The notes under the pieces: model-generated
What the model saw: only the letters and a program-made list of their open reading frames with translations
The model's database searches: none
What the model was told of the DNA's origin: nothing
DNA from: CAYRVX01 sp964642165
GTDB taxonomy: Bacteria > Planctomycetota > Phycisphaerae > SM23-33
Assembly: GCA_964642165.1 (NCBI GenBank)
Contig: CAZXOC010000042.1
Span: 1-34,961 of the forward strand
DNA length: 34,961 bases
Reading direction: 5' to 3'
Shown here: positions 8,315 through 16,183 of the stretch, one piece after another
Numbering within the stretch: the first letter of the stretch is position 1
How the letters are laid out: every line of letters begins with the position of its first letter
Position numbers and translations under genes: made by a program

Positions 8315-9601
8315 CTACAGCCGCCAGGGCGACCGCAGGGAGCGCATGAGCATGCGGCTGGCCTGCTCGTCGCCGATGATCTGCTCCTTGGCCGGGTCCC
8401 ACTTGATCCGCCGCCCGGTGCGGACGGCGATGTCGCCGAGGTGGCTGATCGTGTCCGACCGCACCGCGTCGACGATGTTGCTGACGGGCTGGGAGCGGGT
8501 CTTGATGGCGTCGAGCAGGTTCTGCCCGTGGTGGCCGCTGACGGGCAGGTGGATCTCGTCCGGGCCGATCTTCGAGCTCGCCAGCGAGGCCGGATCGGTC
8601 TTGAACTTGCCGCGGCCGCGCCCGACCTGGACCCGCCCCTTCGTGCCGTAGAAGATGGTCATGTCCGTGCCGTCGATGAACTTGAACTCGACGCCGTTGG
8701 CATAGCGGCCGCGGACCTTCCAGTGCGTGATGCTGGTGAAGAGGCCCTCGGTGGGGATCGTGCCCGTGCCCTCGATCTCGACGGGCACGGCGTCCTGGAG
8801 GTCCCAGCCCCAGACGGCGATGTCCAGGGGGTGGGCGCCCCAGCCGGCGATGAAGCCGATGGCGTTGTCGTAGTGGTGGTACGTGCCGGCGGCGGTGCAG
8901 CGGTCGCGCGTGTAGGGCGAGACGGGCGCGGGGCCCAGCCAGAGGTTGTAGTCGAACCCCTCCGGCACGGGGATCGGCGTGGTGGAGCCGCCGGAGGCCC
9001 CCGCGGGCGCCCAGACCTCGACCTTCTTGAGCTCGCCGATCCGCCCGTTGAGGACCAGCTCGCAGGCCTGGCGCAGGTGCGCGCTGGAGCGCTGCTGCGT
9101 GCCGTACTGGAAGACGCTGCCGTAGCGCTCGATGGCCTTGCGCAGCTCGATGTCCCACCGGACGCACAGCCCGAGGGGCTTCTCGACGTACATGTCCTTG
9201 CCGGCCTTCGCCGCGGCGAGGGCGATCGGCACGTGCCAGTGGTCCGGCGTGGCGATCACGACGGCGTCGACGTCGTCGCGCGCGAGCAGCTCGCGGAAAT
9301 CCGTGTAGGTCTTGCAGACCTTGCCGCCGTACTGCCGGTCGATCCGGGCGGCCGCCCGCTCCTGGCGGGATTGGAACGCGTCGGCCACGGCGACGGACTG
9401 GCAGTCCTTCAGGCCCAGGAAGCCGCCCATCACGCCGCTGCCGCGCCCGCCCACGCCGATGTGCCCCATCGCGATGCGGTTGCTCGGGGCCTTCGCCCCG
9501 AAGACGGTGGACGGCACGATCGTCGGACACGCCACGGCCGCGCCCGCCGCCGCGCCGGTTCGCCTCAGGAAACCACGTCTCGTGAGCTCGGTTCGCTTCA
9601 T
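8315..9601 (-). CDS. Tat-exported Gfo/Idh/MocA-family oxidoreductase, 428 aa
   Basis: A clear twin-arginine signal, TRRGFLRRTG (7-16), is followed by an Ala-rich core ending near AFG-AKAP (about 36). The NAD(P)-binding turn is IGVGGRGSG at 48-56, the ATPDHWH motif is at 117-123, and the catalytic EKPLG is at 140-144 (K141). Residues 200-330 hold the GFDYNLWLGPAP segment typical of the Tat-exported planctomycete subgroup. It differs from the 5379-6710 paralogue in having a canonical GxGGRG turn and EKPLG rather than EKPCSH, so the two probably take different substrates or positions. The gene starts 22 bases after the big fusion gene and ends 33 bases before the DUF6807 gene, strongly suggesting one transcript. 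Substrate not determined. Confidence 0.92.
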   Translation of the reverse strand: MKRTELTRRGFLRRTGAAAGAAVACPTIVPSTVFGAKAPSNRIAMGHIGVGGRGSGVMGGFLGLKDCQSVAVADAFQSRQERAAARIDRQYGGKVCKTYTDFRELLARDDVDAVVIATPDHWHVPIALAAAKAGKDMYVEKPLGLCVRWDIELRKAIERYGSVFQYGTQQRSSAHLRQACELVLNGRIGELKKVEVWAPAGASGGSTTPIPVPEGFDYNLWLGPAPVSPYTRDRCTAAGTYHHYDNAIGFIAGWGAHPLDIAVWGWDLQDAVPVEIEGTGTIPTEGLFTSITHWKVRGRYANGVEFKFIDGTDMTIFYGTKGRVQVGRGRGKFKTDPASLASSKIGPDEIHLPVSGHHGQNLLDAIKTRSQPVSNIVDAVRSDTISHLGDIAVRTGRRIKWDPAKEQIIGDEQASRMLMRSLRSPWRL

Positions 9602-9623
9602 CGTTCTCTCCGTTGCTGGAGCC

Positions 9624-12600
9624 TTACTTCGTCCGGCTGAACGCCTTCCACTCCGTCTCCATCGCCTTCGCGTCGGCCCGCCCCGTATGCACGAGAAGGC
9701 GGTATCGCAACGTCATGCTCTTGCCGGCCTTGAGGGTGTAGGGCTCGCTGAACAGCAAGGCCGGGCTGAAGTAGTTAAACGGGATGTTGGCCCGCGCGGC
9801 CACGTACCACGGCGAGGGATGCCGCAGGTTGCCGGGGTGGTCGAAGATGGCGATGCCGGCGGGCTTGCCGGGGGCGAGCTCGCCGCTCCAGGCCACCCAC
9901 CGGGCCTTCTTGCCGTGCGCGGCGAGGTCGCGGAGGCCCTCGCTGTTGAGGACCTTCCAGTTCCGCGTCGCCTTCGCCAGCCGCGCCGAGAAGCCCGCGT
10001 ACCCCCCGCCGTGCTCGCCGCCCCGCAGCACGGCGTCGGTCTTGCCGGCCGTGAACGTGCCCTGCCAGTCGACCCGGTAGCTGCCGTCGGTCGCCGGGGC
10101 GGTCACCGTGATGATGCGCTTCTCCGTCAGCACGTCCGGCTTGCCCGGCGGGTGGTAGACGAGCGACAGCTCGATGCGGGCGTCGTGGCCCTTCGGCGGG
10201 GCGATCCGGACGCCCGTGACGACCGTCCTGCCGGGGGACCGGCCCGTCTTGCGGTCCTCCTCCCAGTAGTTCAGGGCGTTGATGTACTTCCAGCAGAACC
10301 ACGCCGCGCGGTGCCAGGGGTGGTCCGGCGGGCGGTGCCACGTCAGCGCCGAGCCGTCCGGCAGGGCCAGCGGGTCGAAGCAGGGCTTGCCGCTCTCGTC
10401 GGTCTTGTGGCGGTACCGCCAGACGACGCGGTCGTGGTTCATCAGGGCCAGGGACGTCTCCGTCCCCGACCACGTGTAGCTCGGCTTGGCGGTCATGATG
10501 GCGGCGGCCTTCCTGGCTTGCTTGGCCGGATCGAGGCCGTAGATCTCCATCTCCCGCACGGCCGGCGAGGCCCCGTAGCAGCCGGTGATCTTCAGCTCCA
10601 CGGAGGTGCACGGCACGGGCGGGAAGGCGACGGTCAGGCGGCGGTCGTCGTATTGCGCGTTGCGCACGGCCTTGGCCACCTTGCCGTCGCAGAGGATGTC
10701 GAAGTCCTTCGGCGCGTAGCTGTGATGCTCGTAGCTGAGGATGCGGACGACGGCGACGCGCCGCGGCTCGGGGAAGGTGACGACCAGGCGATAGAGCTTC
10801 TGCCCGTTGGCCTCGTCCCAGTAGGTGGCGGGTTTCCCGTCGATGGCAGCCTGGTCGCCGCCGGCAGCGCCGTCCTTCTCCAGCCCGTCGGGGCTGGTGG
10901 CCTTGGCGTCGAGGGCGAGGTTTCGCGGCTTGGACAGCTCGATCAGGACGCGTGTGGCCTCGGCGCGGACGCTTGGAGCGGCCGAGGAGGCCAGCACTCG
11001 CTCCAGGGCGGCCTTGGCCTCGCGGGGCTGGGGCTTCCACAGGGCGTCGGCGATTTTCACGGCGGCCAGGCCCGCCTCGTTGGCCAGTCCGGGCGTCGTC
11101 AGGCAGCCGCACGCCAGGCGCAGGGCCTCGGGGCAGTGCACGCCGGCCAGTCCGCCGAGCAGGGCCCGCTTCTCCTGGGCCCGATCCGCCGCCGCCATCG
11201 CGCGGGCGTACAGCTTCGCCAGTGCCGGGGGCTTGCGGTCCGCCGCCCGGGCCGACAGGCCGACGAAGCCCCGCAAGGCGAGCACCTTCGAGACCGGGTC
11301 GCCGGACGATTCAGCCAGGGCGAGCAGGTCCTCCAGCGGGGCCGCGTCGGGCCACTCCGCCAGGGCGCGGATGCCCGCGGCCCGCAGGTCGGGGGCCTTC
11401 GAGGCGGCGGCGTTGCGGATCTCCCGCAGCGCCTTGGGCCCGCCCAGGCGGGCGAGAACACGCAGCAGGGATCCCGTGAAGGCGGCGTCCTCGGGGTCGA
11501 CGGCGCCGAGGAGGCGGTCGGTGCCCTTGGCCGCCCCGCCGCGCCGGCAGATCGCCGCGAGCGCCTGCTCCAGGTTCCAGCGGTCGGCGTCGGACCCGAC
11601 CTTCCCCAGGCGCGCCAGGACGGCGGGCAGCGCCGACAGATCCGCGAGCTGGCCGAGGCCCTTGACCGCCTCGGACCGGACGCCGGCGTCGGCGTCGCCC
11701 GCGGCGGCCAGGAACGCCTCCACGGCCGACCGCGCGCCGCGCTGCCGCAGGGCGGCGATCAGTTCGCGCCGGACAGCCGGCGGCGCGGACTTCAGCCCCT
11801 GCACCATGGCGGGGTCCACGTCGTCGCCGCGGAGGCGCTGCAGGCCGGCGCGGGCGATCTGGCGGTCGGTGCCCTCGGCGCCCGCGGCGAGCTTCGCCAG
11901 CAGCCCGACCGTCGAGGCGTTGCCCACCTCGCCCAGCGCCGCCAGGGCCGCGCGGCGGACCGTGGCGTCCCGGCTGGACGCCTCCTTCGCGATGGCCGGC
12001 AGCGCCGAGGTGACGCGACGCCGCCCCAGCGTCTCGATCAGCGCCGCCCGCGCCGGCGGCGGCAGCGCGGCCAGCCCGGCAGCCAGCGACCCCAGCAGCT
12101 TCGGGTCGCGGGCGATGCGCACGGCCCGGACGGCGGCCCGCTGCATGGCGGAATCGTCGCCGGACAGCGCCGCGGCGATCTGCCGCGCGGCGTCCTGCTT
12201 CTGCGTGGCGATCCGCCCGGGGAAGGCCGCCACGCGGATGTGCTTCGGCTGCGCCGGGTCGGACAGGTCGCGGAAGACGGCGGCCGCCCGGTCCGACTTG
12301 CCCTCCGCCAGCAGCCCTTCCGCACAGCGAAGCATCGCCCGGGCCAGCGGCGTGCGGAGCGACTGGGGAAGCTTCGCCTTCGCCGCAACGAGGGCATCGA
12401 GGGCCGCCTCGCCGCCGATCTTGCCCAGCGCGTCGACGGCCGCCGCCGCGGCTTCCAGGTCCTTCCCGCCGAGGACCTCGCCGAGGGCCGCCGCGCTGCC
12501 GGCGTCGCGCCGCTCGCCGAGCGAGCCGATCAGTCCGACCCGCACGCCCCCCTTCGCCTTGCCCAGGGCCGCCCGCAGGGCCGCCAGCGCCGCGGCGCCC

Positions 12601-13685
12601 GGGATCCGTTCCAGCGCCGACCGCGCCGGCTGCGAGAGCTTCTCGTCCGTCAGCAGGGCCGCCAGGACGGGCACCTCGGCCTCGCCGCCGATCAGCGAGA
12701 GCTGACCGCAGACGAACTCCCTGACGTCGGGGCTCACGTCGGAGGCCAGCATGGCGGCGAGCTTTGCGGCCAGTCGCTTCCGGGCGGCCGGGTCGCGAGA
12801 AGCGCCGTAGACGAGCTTCTCCACGGCCGCCAGGGGCTTGCGACTCTGCCCGAACCGGTAGGTCCGGACGGCCTTCAGGGCCGCATCGACCTGCGCCTCG
12901 GAGGGCGCCCCGCCCGCTGCCGGGGCGGGGAGCGTCACCTGCCCCGTCGCCGCCCACTCCGTGCCGCGGAGCATCAGCGCCTGCCAGCCGGGGCTGCCCA
13001 TGGCCTTCGTGTCGTGGCCGAGAACCAAGTTGAAGCCGCGTCCCTGGCCGAACCGCGTGCAGAAGGCGACGGGCTCGTCGGCGCCCGAGCCGCCCCGGTC
13101 CTTCGCCGAGAAGGCCGTCGCCAGCACCGTCGCCTTCGGCTGGGCGGCCATGCGGTGCCACAGCTCGTCGAAGATGCGGAACTCGCCCATCCCGGCCGTG
13201 ACGGGGTGCGCCTCGTCGGCGACCTTCACCGCGAATTCGTGGCGCCGCCCGTGGCCGGTCTTGCCCATGCCCCAGGTCGCGCCGATGATCTGCTGGAACT
13301 CCGGCCAGCTCTGGCAGGCCGTGCTGGCGGCGTGGAAGACCACCATCCCCCCGCCGGAGCGGACGAAGTCGAGGAAGGCCTTCTCCGTGCCGGCGTCCCA
13401 GACGCGCTGCTTGATGTTGGGCCAGGGGGTCCAGTTGCTGACGATCGCGTCGCACGTCCGGAAGGCCGCGGCGTCGAGCTTCTCCGGCTCGTTCGTCACG
13501 GTGACGGCGAAGCGCCCGCTGGCCTCGTAGAGCTTCGCCAGCGCGGGCGTGGTGGTCCGCCAGTCGTGGTTGTTCCGCCCGCTGAGCAGCAGCACGCGGA
13601 CCTTCGGCGCCCCGGACGCCGCGCTCGTCGCCGCGATCATCGCGGCCAGCACCACCGCGCCGGATCGCATCTTCTGCACGAACAT
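9624..13685 (-). CDS. ThuA - HEAT repeats - discoidin - DUF6807 fusion protein, 1353 aa
   Basis: Four modules follow a signal peptide (1-26, ending SAASGA). ThuA-like domain, about 29-248: KVRVLLLSGRNNHDW, GGGMVVFHAAS, GMGKTGHGRRHEF and the GQGRGFNLVLGHD end. HEAT-type repeats, about 265-915: many Ala/Leu helical pairs such as ALAALGEVGN and AVKGLGQLAD. Discoidin/F5-8C-like domain, about 922-1052: begins NLALDAKATS, includes AIDGKPATYWDE and closes with VREMEIYGLD. DUF6807, about 1067-1353: WHRPPDHPWHRAAWFCWKY and FDHPGNLRHPSPWYVAAR. ThuA and DUF6807 are both associated with 3-keto-sugar metabolism, and the discoidin domain probably binds glycan. The ATG at 13685 was chosen for its signal peptide and because the frame further upstream overlaps the isomerase gene. 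It is the second gene of the run, 101 bases after the isomerase. The role of the long HEAT scaffold is unknown. Confidence 0.88.
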   Translation of the reverse strand: MFVQKMRSGAVVLAAMIAATSAASGAPKVRVLLLSGRNNHDWRTTTPALAKLYEASGRFAVTVTNEPEKLDAAAFRTCDAIVSNWTPWPNIKQRVWDAGTEKAFLDFVRSGGGMVVFHAASTACQSWPEFQQIIGATWGMGKTGHGRRHEFAVKVADEAHPVTAGMGEFRIFDELWHRMAAQPKATVLATAFSAKDRGGSGADEPVAFCTRFGQGRGFNLVLGHDTKAMGSPGWQALMLRGTEWAATGQVTLPAPAAGGAPSEAQVDAALKAVRTYRFGQSRKPLAAVEKLVYGASRDPAARKRLAAKLAAMLASDVSPDVREFVCGQLSLIGGEAEVPVLAALLTDEKLSQPARSALERIPGAAALAALRAALGKAKGGVRVGLIGSLGERRDAGSAAALGEVLGGKDLEAAAAAVDALGKIGGEAALDALVAAKAKLPQSLRTPLARAMLRCAEGLLAEGKSDRAAAVFRDLSDPAQPKHIRVAAFPGRIATQKQDAARQIAAALSGDDSAMQRAAVRAVRIARDPKLLGSLAAGLAALPPPARAALIETLGRRRVTSALPAIAKEASSRDATVRRAALAALGEVGNASTVGLLAKLAAGAEGTDRQIARAGLQRLRGDDVDPAMVQGLKSAPPAVRRELIAALRQRGARSAVEAFLAAAGDADAGVRSEAVKGLGQLADLSALPAVLARLGKVGSDADRWNLEQALAAICRRGGAAKGTDRLLGAVDPEDAAFTGSLLRVLARLGGPKALREIRNAAASKAPDLRAAGIRALAEWPDAAPLEDLLALAESSGDPVSKVLALRGFVGLSARAADRKPPALAKLYARAMAAADRAQEKRALLGGLAGVHCPEALRLACGCLTTPGLANEAGLAAVKIADALWKPQPREAKAALERVLASSAAPSVRAEATRVLIELSKPRNLALDAKATSPDGLEKDGAAGGDQAAIDGKPATYWDEANGQKLYRLVVTFPEPRRVAVVRILSYEHHSYAPKDFDILCDGKVAKAVRNAQYDDRRLTVAFPPVPCTSVELKITGCYGASPAVREMEIYGLDPAKQARKAAAIMTAKPSYTWSGTETSLALMNHDRVVWRYRHKTDESGKPCFDPLALPDGSALTWHRPPDHPWHRAAWFCWKYINALNYWEEDRKTGRSPGRTVVTGVRIAPPKGHDARIELSLVYHPPGKPDVLTEKRIITVTAPATDGSYRVDWQGTFTAGKTDAVLRGGEHGGGYAGFSARLAKATRNWKVLNSEGLRDLAAHGKKARWVAWSGELAPGKPAGIAIFDHPGNLRHPSPWYVAARANIPFNYFSPALLFSEPYTLKAGKSMTLRYRLLVHTGRADAKAMETEWKAFSRTK

Positions 13686-13786
13686 GGATTGCTCCTTCAA
13701 CGGGTTCAACGCACAAGACCGCGGACGCGGCTGCGCATTCCGGGCCCTCCGCCGTCGCCGGCGCTCATCCCTCGTTCCGCGGCGCG

Positions 13787-14611
13787 CTACAGCAGCGGCC
13801 TCAGGTGCTCGATGCTTCTCTCGGCCTGCTCGACCGTGCCGCACTCGACGCTGAAGACGATGTCCCGCTCGCAGCCCCGGCAGATCTCGATGACCTTCGC
13901 CCAGTCGATCACGCCGTCGCCGCAGGCGCATCCGACGGCCGTGCCCGTCACCGCCCCGCGCTCGGCGTCGGACTGCTCCACCGTGATGTCCTTGGCGTGC
14001 AGGTGGATCAGCCGGTCGGCGACCCGCCGGAGCCAGGCGAGCGGGTCCTGCCCGGCCAGGTAGCTGTTGCCCGTGTCGAAGTTGATCCCGATCACCGGCG
14101 AATCGACCAGCCCGTAGATCCGGTCCAGCCCGTCGGGGGTCTTGCTGTACTGCTGGTGGGGCTCCAGGCCGATCAGGATCCCCCGCGGCTCGGCGGCCTT
14201 CGCCGCCTCGGTCAGGACGTACTTCATCAGCACATGGTCCTCCTCCTCGCTGGTGAAGTCGGGCTTGGGGCCCTCGTCGGTGTTGACGATGGGCGCGCCG
14301 CACTCGGCCGCGAAGCGGATGGACTGCTTGAGGTACTCCGTGCTGATCTCCGGCTTGCAGAGCGGCGTGTGCGCCGACAGGCTGGACAGCCCGATGCCCG
14401 CCTTCTCGCATGCCCGCCGGAGGCGGTAGGGATCGTCGAGCATGGAGACGCTGTGGAAGTACCCGGCCTCGCTGAGCAGCTCGCGTCCCCAGTGGACCAT
14501 CGGCTCGACGAACTCGTAGCCCAGCTCGGCGGCCTTCTCGACGCCCCACTCGAAGCTCTTGTCCTCGTGCCGCACGAACTCCATGTTGACGCCCAGGCGA
14601 ACCGTTCCCAT
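13787..14611 (-). CDS. TIM-barrel sugar phosphate isomerase/epimerase family protein, 274 aa
   Basis: This is an AP-endonuclease-2-type TIM barrel with the usual four metal ligands: E150 (GLEPHQQ), D179 (INFDTGNSY), H205 (HLHAKDI) and E256 (FSVECGT). H81 in SAHTPL is also conserved in the family. It has no signal peptide, so it is cytoplasmic, unlike most of its neighbours. Family members isomerise or epimerise keto-sugars, and some act as hydratases on 3-keto-sugar elimination products; the adjacent DUF1080 and Gfo/Idh/MocA genes favour that kind of role here. The start at 14611 has AAGGAG eight bases upstream. The same frame is open upstream to 14692 without a good ribosome site. It is the first gene of the five-gene minus-strand operon and diverges from the DUF1080 gene. 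Confidence 0.88.
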   Translation of the reverse strand: MGTVRLGVNMEFVRHEDKSFEWGVEKAAELGYEFVEPMVHWGRELLSEAGYFHSVSMLDDPYRLRRACEKAGIGLSSLSAHTPLCKPEISTEYLKQSIRFAAECGAPIVNTDEGPKPDFTSEEEDHVLMKYVLTEAAKAAEPRGILIGLEPHQQYSKTPDGLDRIYGLVDSPVIGINFDTGNSYLAGQDPLAWLRRVADRLIHLHAKDITVEQSDAERGAVTGTAVGCACGDGVIDWAKVIEICRGCERDIVFSVECGTVEQAERSIEHLRPLL

Positions 14612-14660
14612 GCTGCATGCTCCTTGTCTAGCCGCGAGTGTGATGACCCGTCCGGCGGCA

Positions 14661-14688
14661 TTGCATCCGCCGCCGGCTGACGTATAGT
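14661..14688 (+). promoter_or_regulatory. Putative promoter of the DUF1080 gene
   Basis: TTGCAT (14661-14666), a 16-base spacer, then TATAGT (14683-14688), about 60 bases before the ATG at 14749. The -10 is 5/6; the -35 is weak. It overlaps a candidate promoter for the opposite strand. Confidence 0.45.
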
Positions 14689-14712
14689 ACACGAGTTGCC
14701 CCCGGGAGTCGA
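14684..14712 (-). promoter_or_regulatory. Putative promoter of the five-gene isomerase/oxidoreductase operon
   Basis: On the minus strand TCGACT (14712-14707), a 17-base spacer, then TACTAT (14689-14684), about 72 bases before the isomerase ATG. Both boxes are 4/6. The -10 shares bases with the plus-strand -10, so the two promoters would compete or be controlled together. Confidence 0.35.
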
Positions 14713-14748
14713 AAGGGGCTTTGCCGAACGCATGGTCAGGAGAGAGTG

Positions 14749-16074
14749 ATGAACCGACGACGAACGCAACGAACCGTGCTGGCTGTTCTGTGCCTGGCTG
14801 GCTGGCAGGCGGCGCTTGGGGCGGGCGCCCCGGCCGCCGGGCCCGCCTCGCCCCCGCCGCTTCCGAAGCCCGACAAGGACGGCTTCATCCGCCTGTTCAA
14901 CGGCAAGAACCTGACCGGGTGGGTCGGCTCGACGGGCGGCTACGGCGCCGAGGACGGCGTGATGTACTGCAAGCCGCGCGGTGGCGGGAACCTCTTCACG
15001 GCGCACCAGTTCGGCGACTTCATCCTGAAGTTCGACTTCAAGCTGCCCCCCGGGGGCAATAACGGGCTGGCGATTCGCTCGCCGCTGAAGGGCAACCCGG
15101 CCTACGCGGGCATGGAGCTTCAGATCCTCGACAACAGCTCGCCGCGCTACGCCAAGCTCCGCCCGGCGCAGTACCACGGCAGCATCTACGACATCGTGGC
15201 CGCCAAGCGCGGGCACCTCAAGCCCGTCGGCGAGTGGAACAGCCAGGAGGTCCGCGCGCTGGGCTCGCGGATCACCATCATCCTGAACGGCGAGACGATC
15301 GTCGAGGCGAACCTGGACGAGGTCCGCGCGACGGTGGACCCGAAGATCGTCGCCCGCCACCCGGGGCTCAGCCGCCACAAAGGGCACATCGGGTGGATGG
15401 GCCACGGCGCCCGCCTGGAGTTCCGCGACATCCGCATCAAGCCCTTCCCGCCGTACACGGTCGGCCCGCACAACACGCCGCCGAAGGGCTTCACGGCGCT
15501 GTTCAACGGCAAGGACCTGACCGGCTGGAAGGGGCTGGTGGGCAACCCCAAGACGCGGGCGAAGATGACGCCGGAGCAGCTCGCCGCCGCCCAGAAGAAG
15601 GCCGACGAGCGGGTTCAGGCCCACTGGAGAATCAAGGACGCCACGCTGGTCTTCGACGGCAAGGACGGGCCGCTGTGCACGGCGAAGGACTACGGCGACT
15701 TCGAGATGTACGTGGACTGGAAGATCCACGCCGGCGGGGACAGCGGCATCTACCTTCGCGGCAGCCCGCAGGTGCAGATCTGGAACCGCAAGGAGGGCTC
15801 CGGCGGGCTGTACAACAACCAGAAGAACCCCCGCAAGCCGCTCGTCTGCGCGGACAACCCCCCGGAGCAGTGGAACCGCTTCCGGATCCGGATGATCGGC
15901 GAGCGCGTCTGGGTGTGGCTCAACGGCCAGAAGGTCGTCGACAACACCGTCATGGAGAACTACTGGAAGCGCGAGATCCCCATCTATCCCACGGGCCAGA
16001 TCGAGCTCCAGAACCACGGCTCGACGCTCTGGTTCCGCAACATCTACCTCCGCGAGATCCCGCGGAAGGAGTAG
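14749..16074 (+). CDS. Exported tandem DUF1080 (3-keto-disaccharide hydrolase-type) protein, 441 aa
   Basis: A signal peptide (MNRRRTQRT, hydrophobic core to about 25) and a Pro/Ala linker precede two DUF1080 domains. Each opens with the hallmark GF-x2-LFNGK-[ND]-LTGW: domain 1 at about 45-230, domain 2 at about 247-441. The domains have the family's concanavalin-like beta-sandwich pattern: FGDFILKFDFKLPPGGNNGLAIRS in the first, YGDFEMYVDWKI with GGDSGIYLRG in the second. About 30 charged helical residues (KMTPEQLAAAQKKADERVQ) are inserted early in domain 2. DUF1080 enzymes cleave 3-keto-glycosides. The ATG at 14749 has AGGAG six bases upstream; a GTG directly before it is a less likely start. 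It is divergent from the isomerase operon and is the key piece for a 3-keto-glycoside pathway reading. Confidence 0.9.
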   Translation: MNRRRTQRTVLAVLCLAGWQAALGAGAPAAGPASPPPLPKPDKDGFIRLFNGKNLTGWVGSTGGYGAEDGVMYCKPRGGGNLFTAHQFGDFILKFDFKLPPGGNNGLAIRSPLKGNPAYAGMELQILDNSSPRYAKLRPAQYHGSIYDIVAAKRGHLKPVGEWNSQEVRALGSRITIILNGETIVEANLDEVRATVDPKIVARHPGLSRHKGHIGWMGHGARLEFRDIRIKPFPPYTVGPHNTPPKGFTALFNGKDLTGWKGLVGNPKTRAKMTPEQLAAAQKKADERVQAHWRIKDATLVFDGKDGPLCTAKDYGDFEMYVDWKIHAGGDSGIYLRGSPQVQIWNRKEGSGGLYNNQKNPRKPLVCADNPPEQWNRFRIRMIGERVWVWLNGQKVVDNTVMENYWKREIPIYPTGQIELQNHGSTLWFRNIYLREIPRKE

Positions 16075-16160
16075 GCGACCGACGGCGCCGCCGCGGCCCG
16101 TCCGCTGTTCCGCGGCGAGCGCGTGACGGTGGACCTCCCGCCGCCGTTTTCCCGTTCCCG

Positions 16161-16183
16161 GCTGCCGCGGCAGCTTGTATGCT
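16161..16183 (+). promoter_or_regulatory. Palindrome and -10-like box before the FN3 glycosidase gene
   Basis: GCTGCCGCGGCAGC (16161-16174) is a perfect 14-bp palindrome, followed four bases later by TATGCT (16178-16183), a 4/6 match to a -10. A start near 16190 would give an almost leaderless message beginning at the ATG at 16191. No convincing -35 is visible, which would fit activator or repressor control through the palindrome. Confidence 0.3.

Noticed and set aside
13686..14618. Upstream extension of the fusion-protein frame to 14618
   Set aside because: It overlaps the isomerase gene in another frame, is low-complexity, and would bury the clear signal peptide that starts at 13685.
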